Part shown: positions 21,330-31,706 of the stretch, piece after piece | How the letters are laid out: each line of letters begins with the position of its first letter | Position numbering within the stretch: position 1 is the stretch's first letter | Source: Dipteris shenzhenensis | Lineage: Eukaryota; Polypodiophyta; Polypodiopsida; Gleicheniales | DNA length: 64,000 nucleotides | Reading direction: 5' to 3' (one strand) | Assembly: GCA_047967505.1 (NCBI GenBank) | Contig: CM106539.1 | The notes under the pieces: model-generated | The model's database searches: none | Seen by the model: the letters and a program-made list of their open reading frames with translations, nothing else | Told to the model about the DNA's origin: nothing | Position numbers and translations under genes: made by a program

Positions 21330-24300
21330 AATCCTGCACACCAAGCAGGTCTCTGAACTTGCGCAGCTTCTCTGCACCCAATGCTTTCGTGAATATGTCT
21401 TATTGATCTAGTTTATGCTGACATAAACTAGATCAATAAGACCTAGTAAAACCTTCTCCCGCACATAGTGATAATGCACCTCAATGTGCTTTGTTCTGGC
21501 ATGAAAGACTGGGTTCTTTGCCAAATGTATACTACTCATGTTGTCACAATAAATGACAACCGGCCCATCTGTAGACTGATGCATATCATAGAGTAGCTTA
21601 TGCAACCAAGCTACCTCACATGCAGCCATTGCTGCACCCCTGTACTCAGCCTTTGTGCTCGACAAGGCAACTGTAGGCTGTTTCTTGCTGCTCCAAGTGA
21701 CTGCAGCACTCCCAAAAGAGAACACATATGCACTGGTAGATCGTCTATCAGAAATGCTACCAGCCCAATCAGCATCAATGTATCCATGCAACTGTATCTG
21801 AACCCCAGCCTCATAAAATAGTCCATACTGCAATGTGGACTTCACATACCTGAGTATGCGTCTAGCCGCATCCAAATGCGGTTTCCTTGGAGCCTGCATA
21901 AACTGACTTACCAACCCAACAGCATAGCTCAAATCTGGCCTGGTAATAGTCATGCAAATCAAACTTCCTACTATGCGTCTGTACATAGTAGGGTCTTCCA
22001 GAAGCTCACCTGCATCTGTGCTCAGCTTCACATTTTGCTCCAAAGGAACTGAAATAGGCTTACAGCCTGTCATCCCATATTTGGACAGCATGTCCAATCC
22101 ATACTGCCTCTGCAAGAGCTGTATCCCACTTGGTGATCTAATCACCTCAATGCCCAAGAAATAACGCAGCTCTCCCAAATCCTTCATCTCAAACTTCTGC
22201 CTCAATAGCATTTTCACATGAAGGATATCTTCATCACTATCACCTGTCATGATCAAATCATCAACATAAATGACCAGCAGCATAATCCCTTTCTCTGTTT
22301 TTCTCACATAGAGTGAGAAATCTGCCTTGGAAATCTGAAAGCCAATAGTGACAAGATACTATCCTATCTTATCAGACCATGCTCTAGGTGCTTGCTTCAA
22401 GCCGTACAAGGCTTTCTTCAACCTGCAAACAAACTCAGGATGAGTGGCATGAACATAACCTGCTGGCTGCTCCATAAAGACCTCTTCTTGCAAATCACCA
22501 TGCAAGAAGGCATTCTTTACATCCATCTGATGTAAAGACCATCCCTTTGATGCAGCCATAGCAATGGCTGCTCTTACGGTTGCCATCCTTGCAACCGGGC
22601 TGAAAGTTTCTTCATAATCAATGCCATATGTCTGTGCATACCCCTTGACAACTAATCTTGCCTTGTATCTATTCACAGAACCATCTGCATTGTGCTTGAT
22701 CTTATAAACCCACTTACAACCAATTGCATTCTTGCCTTTAGGCAAAGGCACCAATTCCCATGTAGCATTAGCATCCAAGGCATCCATTTCTTCATCCATG
22801 GCTTTCTCCCATTTTTCATTTCCCATGGCTTGCTCAAAAGAAGTGGGTTCTGGTTCCTGTATCACTTTGACCATATAGGCATAGTGAATGGCTGTAAATC
22901 CATCATATTTCAGCCTATCCATAGGATACCTAACCCTGGTAGACCTGCGCAAAATAGGCTCACTTCCAGGTGCTCTCAAAACATCCCTGGTCTTCCTTAC
23001 TCCAGGTGTAACAACAGAAGGAATACCCAACTCATCATCAATGCTCTGTTCTGAGCCACTGGATTCACCATCCACACAAGAGTGACCTGCATTCACATCA
23101 TACATGGGCTGATCTACCTTCTCTTTTCCTTTTCATGATACCTGCGTACCACTCTCTGCATTGCTTTGAGGGGATTCTCCTGGTCTCAATCTGCCTGTCC
23201 ATGGCGAAGTATGTGAACCACTGGTAGAGGACACTCTAGGTCCACTGATATTTTGTGATTGCTGCTGTGCATTCTGTGCAGCATTACCATTTTGTTCATC
23301 TACATCAATCATCACATTTACTGGTTTATACCAGCTACTCATCTCATCAAAAACAACATCTCTGCTCACTGTGAACTTACGTGTAGAAGGGTTATAGCAT
23401 CTATACCCTTTCTGCTGTAGAGAATAACCAATAAAGATGCACTTCTCAGCTTTCGGATCCAACTTGGACCTCAACTCATCTGGCACATGGACATAAGCAA
23501 TGCAACCAAAAATCTTCAAATGAGAAATATCTGGTTTCCTACCAGTATACATCTCCTCTGGCGTCATGCCATGTATTGCTGCAGTGGGAGTCCTGTTCAT
23601 TATATAGACTGCTGTAGCAACTGCTTCAGCCCAATAATAATCTGGTAGATCTTTTTCATTTAGCATAGCCCGAGACACCTCTCCAATATGCCTGTTTTTT
23701 CTTTCTGCAATTCCATTTTGCTGTGGGGTATGACTGCATGAATATTGCTGCTTTATACCATGCTCCTGCAAGAACCTTGCAAACTCATTTGAGAGGTACT
23801 CTCCCCCTCCATCTGACCTTAGGCATTTTATTTGCAGGCCTGTTTCTTTTTTAACCATAGCTTTGAAAGCTTTGAAGTGCCCAAACACTTCACTTTTCTT
23901 TTTCATAAAATACACCCACAGTTTTCTGCTGAAGTCATCAATAAATGTGACAAAATAGTGACAGCCTCCAAAAGATGTAGCTTTTGTAGTCCACACATTA
24001 GAGTGGATTAATTCCAATGGCTTTTTACTCTCTTGAACATGCCTAGGAAAAGGTTTCCTTGCCTGTTTCCCAAATTGACAGGCTTCACAAACCTTGTGCA
24101 TTTCTGCAACCTTGAATTTAGGCAATCCTGCAACAATATTTTGGGCTTGCATTGATTTTAGTCGCTGTATATTAACATGACCAATGCGTTTGTGCCAGAT
24201 ATCAATATCTGCAACTACACCGGTCCCATGTGCAAACATTGCTGCACTCAATTCAGGCATGTCTGCATCCAATGTAAACATCCTGCCCTTCTTCTTTCCT

Positions 24301-25638
24301 TTTGCTATCAAGCGACCGTTATTTTTCATATCCTCAACAAAGCATCCATGAGGATTAAATCTAACCTGCAAGCCCTGCTCAACCATTTGACCAACAGAAA
24401 CCAGGTTCTTGTTGATGTTCGGGACATGAAATACATCAGACAAGTATTTCTTTTTCCCATCCTGCATAGACAAAGGAATTTTGCCAATCTGCACAATAGG
24501 ATGTGCAGTATCATCACCAGTCTCCACAAATCCTGGTTTTTCCATTTTTCTTGCATCCTGCATCCATTCAGCGTGACCTGTCATGTGGTTTGATGCACCC
24601 GAGTCAACATAGCACACATCATTGCTTTCTTCTGCACTTGTTACAGAATTTGTCATATGCTGCACCATAAACAAATGCTCATTTCTGTCATCGCCCTGTC
24701 TACTAGAGGATGCATAATTGCCTTGTTGCAATTTTCCACTCATAATGTCATTCTGCTTTTTGTAGCAGTCTTTAGCCATATGACCCATTTTGCCACAATA
24801 GTAGCATTCAACATTGCTGTTTGCATTTTGGCTTCTCTGCCATCCACCACGGCCTCTTTGGCTCCCCCTGCCTCTATAGTTACCACGTCCTCCTGCATAG
24901 GACTGGTTTTCTTGTGTTTGCTGCATATTCTGATTTCTACCACGGCCTGCAGATCAGCCTCCTCTACCTCTGCCTCTACCTCTACCAGCATTTGAGTAGA
25001 AGACAGTTTCTTTTGAAGTTCTTGCTGAAGAAGATGCACCCCCATTTCTCTGCTCTTCAGAAATTAGAAGAGCAATCAACTCCTCAAAATCAGGAAAGTT
25101 TTCACGGATGGCAATGGATGTCCGGAACTGTGCATAATCCTTTCCTAGACCATTCAAGGTCACAAAAACCAAATCATCATCATCCACTGGCAACCCAATG
25201 GAAGCAAGTGCATCTGCAATTTTCTTCACTTTCATGTGGTAGTCATTTATGCTCAAATTTTCTCTCTGCACATTGTGCAACTCCTGTTTGAGTTGCATTT
25301 TCCTGGCTTGCGTATTTGTGCTATACATTTTTGCCAAAGTATCCCATGCCTCCTTTGGCGTATTTGCATCCTGAATATGCACAATCATGGAGTCCGAAAT
25401 ACTGATAGACAGCCAGTACATAACTTTCCTGGCTCTCTCATGCCATCCTTTGTGAATGCCTGCATTTCCTGTTGACTAGGAACATTAGGAAGAACAGGTT
25501 CTTCTTCATTTCCTGTAATGAATTCCCAATAGCCTTTTCCCATCAAGAAATTCGTCATTCTAAACTTCCATGCCTGGAAGTTGTTCTTGTCAAGCTTTTC
25601 AGTGACAATCTGCGAAAGAGAATCAGATGCCATTACAG
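21330..25638 (-). pseudogene. Element A gag-pol, several nonsense and frameshift breaks
   Basis: Read leftwards from MASDSLSQIVTEKLDKNN: gag; a two-base insertion near 25455; TGA at 24954-24956 after a Gly/Arg-rich run; CCHC knuckle CYYCGKMGHMAKDC; protease YVDSGASNHMT; integrase (WHKRIGHVN, CEACQFGKQ, FIDDFSRKLW, SDGGGEY, IAERKN); a TGA at 23133-23135; RT with TAG at 22359-22361 one step from CAG in IGQYL; YVDD at 22257-22268; RNase H (STKAEYRGAAMAACEVAWLH). Near 21399-21440 the frame is destroyed by a perfect short inverted duplication. All domains are present, but the element cannot encode a full product. Confidence 0.9.
21399..21440. repeat. Perfect 19-bp-arm hairpin from a local template switch
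   Basis: Arms 21399-21417 and 21422-21440 are exact inverse copies with a 4-base loop. Relatives (for example 19500-19545) have an unrelated stretch at the left arm, so the left arm is a newly made inverted copy of the right arm replacing about 20 bases. Confidence 0.9.
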
Positions 25639-26177
25639 AACACTGCAAAAAATTCTGTTACTGCAAAAAACACAGCTTTTGCCTCACACGGGCAGATCTG
25701 CAAAACTGACGAAAGTGGTATTCCACCACACAGTCACTTTCTAGTGACAATTTTGCATCAACAAGAAACAAGCATGAATCTGCAACTCCCAGTATCTCTG
25801 CACACAGGCATACGATGCAATTTCTGCGGCACCTTTCCACCGACTAGCCGCGCAGTGGTTGCACAGCAAAAAACAGGGCGTTTCTCTGAGTGCCTGCGAA
25901 GAACTTCTGCCTTCAAAACGGGCCCCGAAACGGCCTCAAATCAGAAAAATAAAGTTACTGAGGGCATCGCCCCATCCCGCAGCATATACTGCGCTCTTGC
26001 CACACCGCGAAGGGCATCTCAATCTAAAACAGTGCACTCCTGCACTTCTGGCTGTGCTACCTGCAGAGATTTGCTCCCAAACTCGAAATAGGAAAGCAAC
26101 ACTGGTCCTCTTACCAGGACACTGCGAACTTGGTTTGCTTTCTTGAGCTCCTTACCACGAACAAGGCTCTGATACCA
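25639..26177 (-). other. Element A 5' leader
   Basis: Noncoding leader between gag and the PBS. It is very similar to the leader of element F (56650-57135) and to those of B, C and E. Open frames here on the plus strand are incidental. Confidence 0.8.
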
Positions 26178-26529
26178 TGTGAAGATTGGGGGAGAGAGGG
26201 AAGGAGTCTCACTTGAGGCTTTCTCACATGCACAATGGGGGAATACACACGAAGGTGGAGGCTGAAAACAGTTTTCCTCTTCTTAGTTGTGTAAGCCAAA
26301 AGAACACTAGTACAAAGAAATAGCAGAACCCTATATGTGGGTCTCAAACCAAACTCAACTAACTAAGGTGGCATACTAACTGAGCCACGAACTAGTGTAG
26401 ATAAGGATAGCTATCATCCAGCTATTATTCGTGGGCGGTGTACCAACCACATCTCTAGCTAACAAGTCGGTGACATAAGTACCCAACGGTCACCCTGGCA
26501 TATCTCGAGTGGAGCTCGATATCTCAACA
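26178..26529 (-). repeat. Element A 5' LTR
   Basis: 352 bp, partner of 20956-21307, next to the PBS complement GATACCA at 26171-26177. Confidence 0.95.
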
Positions 26530-29500
26530 ATTTCAACCTATCCACATGATATCTAGCTCTGGTAGACCTGTCAAAATAGGCTCACTTCCAGGTTCTCTCA
26601 AAACATCCCTGGTCTTCCTTACTCCAGGTGTAACAACAGAAGGAATACCCAACTCATCATCAATGTTCTGTTCTGAGCCACTAGATTCACCATCCACATA
26701 AGAGTGACCTGCATTCACATTAAACATGGGCTGATCTACCTTCTCTTTTCCTTTGCATAATACCTGCATACCACTATCTACATTGCTTTGAGGAGATTCT
26801 CCTGATCTCAATCTGCCTATCCATGGCGAAGTATGTGAACCACTGCTAGAGGACACTACAGGTCCACTAATATTTTGTGATTGCTGCTCTGAATTCTGTG
26901 CAGCATTACCATTTTGTGCATCTACATCAATCATCACATTTACTGGTTTATACCAGCTACTCATCTCATCAAAAACATCTTTGCTCACTGTAAACTTACA
27001 AATAGAAGGGTTATAGCATCTATACCCTTTCTGCTGCAGAGAATAACCAATAAAGATACACTTCTCAGCTTGTGGATCCAACTTGGACCTCAACTCATCT
27101 GGCACATGAATATAGGCAATGCAACCAAAAATTTTCAAATGAGCAATATCTGGTTTCCTACCAGTATACATCTCCTCTGGCATCATGCCATGTATTGTTG
27201 CAGTGGGAGTCCTGTTCATTATGTAAACTATTGTAGCAACTGCTTCAGCCTAATAATAATCTAGTAGGTCTTTTTCATTTAGCATGGCCCAAGATACCTC
27301 TCCAATATGCCTATTTTTCCTTTCTACAAGTCCATTTTTATGTGGGGTATGACTGCATGAATATTGCTGTTTTATGCCATGCTCCTGCATGAACCTTGCA
27401 AACTCATTTGAGAGGTACTCTCCCCCTCCATCTAACCTTAGTCATTTTATTTGCAAGCCTGTTTCTTTTTCAACCATAGCTTTAAAAGCTTTGAAGTGCC
27501 CAAACACTTCACTTTTCTTTTTCATAAAATACACCCAAACTTTTTTGCTGTAGTCATCAATAAAAGTGATAAAATAATGACAGCCTCCAATAGATGCAGC
27601 TTTAGTAGTCCACACATCAGAGTGGATTAATTCCAATGGCTTCTTACTCTGTTGAACATGCCTAGGAAATGGTTTCCTTCCCTGTTTTCCAAATTGACAG
27701 GATTCACATACCTTATGCATTTCTGCAACCTTGAATTTAGGCAATCCTGCAACAATATTTTGGGCCCACATTAATTTAAGTCGTTGTACATTAACATGAC
27801 CAATGCGTTTATGCCAGATATCAATATCTACAACTACATCGGTCCCATGTGCAAACATTGCTGCACTCAATTCAGGCATGTCCGCATCCAATGTAGACAT
27901 CCTGCCCTTCTTCTTTCCTTTTGCTATCAAGCGACCATTATTTTTCTGCTCAACCATTTAACCAACAAAAACCAGGTTCTTGGTGATGTTTGGGACATGA
28001 AATACATCAGACAGGTATTTCTTTTTCCCATCCTACATAGACAAAGGAATTTTACCAATCTGCACAATAGGATGTGTAGTATCATCACCAGTCTCCACAA
28101 ATCCTAGTCTTTCCATTTTCCTTGCATCTTGCATCCATTCTGCATGACCTGTCATGTGGTTTGATGCACCTGAGTCAACATACCACACATCATTTCTTTC
28201 TTTTGCACTTGTCACAGAATTGGTTATGTGTTGCACCATAAACAGATGCTCATTTTTTTCATCACCCTGTCAACTAGAAGATGCATAATTGCCTTGCTGC
28301 AATTTTCCATTCATAATGTCATTCTGTTTTTTGTAGCAATCTTTAGCCATATGACCCATTTTACTGCAATAGTAGCATTCAACATTGCTATTTGCATTTT
28401 GGCCTCTCTGCCATCCACCACGACCTCTTTGGCTCCCCTTGCCTCTAGACTTAGCACGTCCTCCTCCAAAGGACTGGTTTTCTTCAGTTTGCTACATAAT
28501 TTGATTTCTACCATGGCCTCTAGATCGACCTCCTCTACCTCTGCCTCTACCTCTTCTAGCATTTGAGTAGAAGTTAGTTTCTTTTGAAGTTCCTCCTGAA
28601 GAGGATGCACCACCATTTCTCTGCTCTTCAGAAATTAGAAGAGTAAACAACTCCTCAAAATCAGGAAATTTTTCACGGATGGCAATGGATGTCTGGAACT
28701 ATGCATAATCCCATTCAAGGTCACAGAAACTAGATCATCATCTTCCACTGGCAACCCAATGGAAGCAAGTGCATCTGCAATTTTCTTCACCTTCATGTGG
28801 TAGTCATTGATGCTCATATTTTCTCTCTACACATTGTGCAACTCCTGCTTGAGCTGCATTTTCCTAGTTTGCGTATTTGTGCTGTACATTTTTGCCAAAT
28901 TATCCCATGCCTCCTTTGGCGTACTTGCATCCTGAATATGCACAATCATAGAATCCAAAATACTGATAGACAGCCAGTACATAACTTTTCTAGCTCTCTC
29001 ATGCCATCCTTTAAATGCCTGCATTTTTTGATTGGGAACATTAGGAAGAATTGGTTCTTCTCCATTTCCTATAATGAACTCCCAATAGCCTTTTCCCATA
29101 AGGAAATTCGTCATTCTAAACTTCCATGCTTGGAAGTTGTTCTTGTCAAGCTTTTCAGTGACAATTTGTGAAAGAGAATCAGACGCCATTATAGAACACT
29201 GCAGAAAATTCTGTCACTACAAAAAACATAGCTTCTGCCTCACACGGGCAAATCTGCAAAACTGACAAAAGTGGTATTTGACCACACTGTCACTTCCTAG
29301 AGACGATTTTGCATCAACAAGCAATAAGGATGATTTTGTAACTCCAATATCTCTATGCACATGCATACGATGCAATTTCTATGGCAACTTTTCACCGACC
29401 TGCAAAGCAGTGGTCGCACAGCAAAAATCGAGCCTTTTTCTGAGTGCCTACGAAGAACTTCTGCCTTCAAAACGGGCCCCGAAATGGCCTCGAATTAGAA

Positions 29501-29732
29501 AAATAAAGTCAGCAAGGGCTTTTCCCACTCCCGCAGCATATATTGCCCTCTCGCCACACCGCGAAGGTGTTTCAATCTGAGACAGTGCACTCTTGCACTT
29601 TTGGCTATGCTACCTGCAAAGAATTGCTCCCAAACTCGAATTTAAGGAAAGCAACACTGGTCCTCTTACCAGGACACCGCGAACTTGGTTTGCTTTCTTG
29701 AGCTCCTTACCACAAACTAGGCTCTGATACCA
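26530..29732 (-). pseudogene. Element B integrase, protease, gag and leader
   Basis: This continues element B upstream of the A insertion. Leftward order from 29189: gag (MASDSLSQIVTEKLDKNN), a Gly/Arg-rich linker, knuckle (about 28380, CYYC changed by substitutions), protease YVDSGASNHMT (about 28180), GAG-pre-integrase WHKRIGHVN (about 27800), integrase FIDDYSKKVW (about 27560), then MNRTPTATIHGMMPEEMYTG (27219). Multiple stops and small deletions separate the pieces. The leader is 29190-29732. Confidence 0.85.
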
Positions 29733-30087
29733 TGTAAAGATAGTGGGAGAGAGGGAAGGAGTCTCACTTACAGCTTTCTCACATACATAATGGGGGAATA
29801 CACACAAAGGTGGAGGCTGAAAATAGTTTTCCTCTTCTTAGTTGTGAAAGCCAAAAGAACTCTAGTATAAAGAAAATAGAAGAACCCTATATGTGGGTCT
29901 CAAACCGAACTCAGCTAACTAAGGTGGCATACTAACTGAGCCACAAACTAGAGTACATAAGGATATCTATCATCCCCAGCTATTATTCGTGGGTGGTGTA
30001 CCAACGGCATCTGCAGCTAACAAGTCGGTGACATAAATGCACAATGGTCACCCTGGCATATCACAAGTGGAGCTCGATATCTCAACA
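29733..30087 (-). repeat. Element B 5' LTR
   Basis: 355 bp, TGTAAAGATAGTGGG at its left and GATATCTCAACA at its right end. The PBS complement GATACCA lies immediately to its left. Confidence 0.9.
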
Positions 30088-30106
30088 CTCTCCCACTCTC
30101 TTCACA
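30088..30106 (+). repeat. End of element C 5' LTR
   Basis: Nineteen bases, CTCTCCCACTCTCTTCACA. The first five are the target duplication of element B, and the rest completes the LTR that stops at 19058. The PBS follows directly. Confidence 0.9.
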
Positions 30107-31350
30107 TGGTATCAGAGCTCGGTTCGTGGTAAGGAGCTCAAAGAAGCAAACCAAGTTCGCGGTGTCTTGGTAAGAGGATTAGTGTTGCTTTCCTTTTCCG
30201 AGTTTGGGAGCAAATCTCTATAGGTAGCATAGCTGGAAAGTTCAAGAGTGCACTGTCTCAGATTGGGATGCCCTTTGTGTTGTAGCGAGAGGGCAGTATA
30301 TGCTCGAGGCCATTTCGTGGCCTGTTTTAGTGGTGGAAGTTTTCCAGAGGCACTCAAAAAAATGCCATGCTTTTGCTGTGCGACCACTATTCCATAGGTC
30401 ACTAAAAAGTTGATGTAGAAATTGCATCGTATGCTTGTGCATAGAGATATTGGGAGTGGCAGAATCATTCTTTTTGCCTGTTGATGCAAAATCATCACTA
30501 GGAAGTGACTGTGTGGTCAAATACCACTTTCATCAGTTTTGCAAATTTGCCCTTGTGAGGCAAAAGTTTTGTTTTTTGCACTAATAGAATATTTTTGCAG
30601 TGTTCTATAATGGCATCTGATGCTCTTTCACAGATAGTGTCACTAAAAAGCTTGACAAGGACAACTTCCAAACATGGAAGTTCAAAATGACGAATTTCCT
30701 TTATATGACTATTACCAGGCCAAATTTGAGCTATGTTGTTGGTTGGTAAGTCAGTTTATGCAGGCTCCAAGGAAATCGCATTTGGATGTGGTTAGACGTA
30801 TACTAAGGTATGTGAAGTCCACATTGCAGTATGGACTATTTTATGAGACTGGGGTTCAGATATAGTTGCATGGATACACTGATGCTGATTGGGCTAGTAG
30901 TATTTCTAATAGACAATCTACTAGTGGATATGTGTTCTCTTTTGGGAGTGTTGCAGTCACTTGGAGCAGTAAGAAATAGCCTACAGTTGCCTTATTGAGC
31001 ACAGAGGCTGAGTATAGGGGTGCAGCAGTGGCTACATGTGAGGTAGCTTGGTTGTGTAAGCTACTTTATGATATGCATCAGTCTACAGATGGGCTAGTTG
31101 TCATTTATTGTGACAACATGAGCAGTATACACTTGGCAAATAACCCAGTCTATCGTGCTAGAACAAAGCACATTGAGGTGCATTATCACTATGTGTAGGA
31201 GAAGGTTCTAGTAGGTTTTATTGATCTGGTTTATGTTAGCACAGAGGATCAGGTAGTTGACATATTCACGAAGGCATTGGGTGTAGAGAGGCTATGCAAG
31301 TTCAAAGACATGCTTGGTGTGCAGGAATTGGGATTGAGCTCGAGGGAGAC
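30107..31350 (+). pseudogene. Element C internal remnant: leader, gag start, RNase H
   Basis: PBS and leader run 30107-30609. gag begins at the ATG 30610-30612 (MASDALSQIVS) and after about 95 bases joins the distal RT (LVSQFMQAPRKSHLDVVRRI) near 30705, at a short TTAT-type match. About 3 kb of coding sequence is missing. RNase H follows (LHGYTDADW, STEAEYRGAAVATCEVAWL, ARTKHIEVHYHYV) with several TAG codons at positions held by Gln in relatives. It ends in GVQELGLSS. Non-autonomous and decayed. Confidence 0.85.
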
Positions 31351-31706
31351 TATTGAGATATCGAGCTCCACTCGTGATATGCCAGGGTGACCGTTGTGCA
31401 TTTATGACACCGACTTGTTAGCTACAGATGCGGTTGGTACACCACCCATGAATAATAGGTGGATGACAGCTATCTTTATGTACTCTAGTTAGTGGCTCAG
31501 TTAGTATGCCACCTAGGTTAGCTAATTTTGGTTTGAGACCCACATATAGGGTTCATCTATTCCTTTTGTACTAAGAGAGTTCTTTTGGCTTTCACAACTA
31601 AGAAGAGGAAAACTGTTTTCAGCCTCCACCTTGATGTGTATTCCCCCATTGTGTATGCAAGAAAGCTGCAAGTGAGACTCCTTACTTCTCTCCCACTCTC
31701 TTCACA
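31351..31706 (+). repeat. Element C 3' LTR
   Basis: 356 bp, beginning TATTGAGATATC (TG mutated to TA) and ending CTCTTCACA. It matches 18715-19058 plus 30093-30106. Confidence 0.9.

Larger units (their letters stand above)
20956..26529 (-). mobile_element. Ty1/copia element A, complete structure, 5.57 kb
   Basis: LTRs of 352 bp at 20956-21307 (3') and 26178-26529 (5') differ at about six positions by eye. The perfect duplication ATTTC flanks it (20951-20955 and 26530-26534). On the minus strand the PBS follows the 5' LTR directly (TGGTATCAGAGC) and the purine tract GAGGGGGAG (complement at 21308-21316) precedes the 3' LTR. It is inserted in the coding region of element B, a relative of the same family, and is the innermost of the nest. 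Confidence 0.95.
19059..30087 (-). mobile_element. Ty1/copia element B, decayed, interrupted by A
   Basis: LTRs are 19059-19410 (3') and 29733-30087 (5'), with the duplication CTCTC at 19054-19058 and 30088-30092. The first dinucleotide of the left LTR has mutated from TG to TA. The PBS is next to 29732 on the minus strand and the purine tract is near 19411-19420. Without element A it is about 5.45 kb. It sits inside the 5' LTR of element C. Confidence 0.9.
18715..31706 (+). mobile_element. Ty1/copia element C, internally deleted, hosting B and A
   Basis: The 5' LTR starts TGTTGAGATATC at 18715, is interrupted at 19058 by element B, and resumes at 30088 to end at 30106. The PBS TGGTATCAGAGC is at 30107-30118. 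The body runs to 31350 and the 3' LTR is 31351-31706. Flanks are TTAAG and TTGAAG, an imperfect duplication. The gypsy protease frame continues on both sides, so C inserted into element G. The body lacks most of gag, protease, integrase and RT. Confidence 0.88.

Noticed and set aside
22692-25045. Plus-strand open frames opposite elements A, B and F
   Set aside because: They are antisense shadows of copia gag-pol frames and follow the codon pattern of the real strand.
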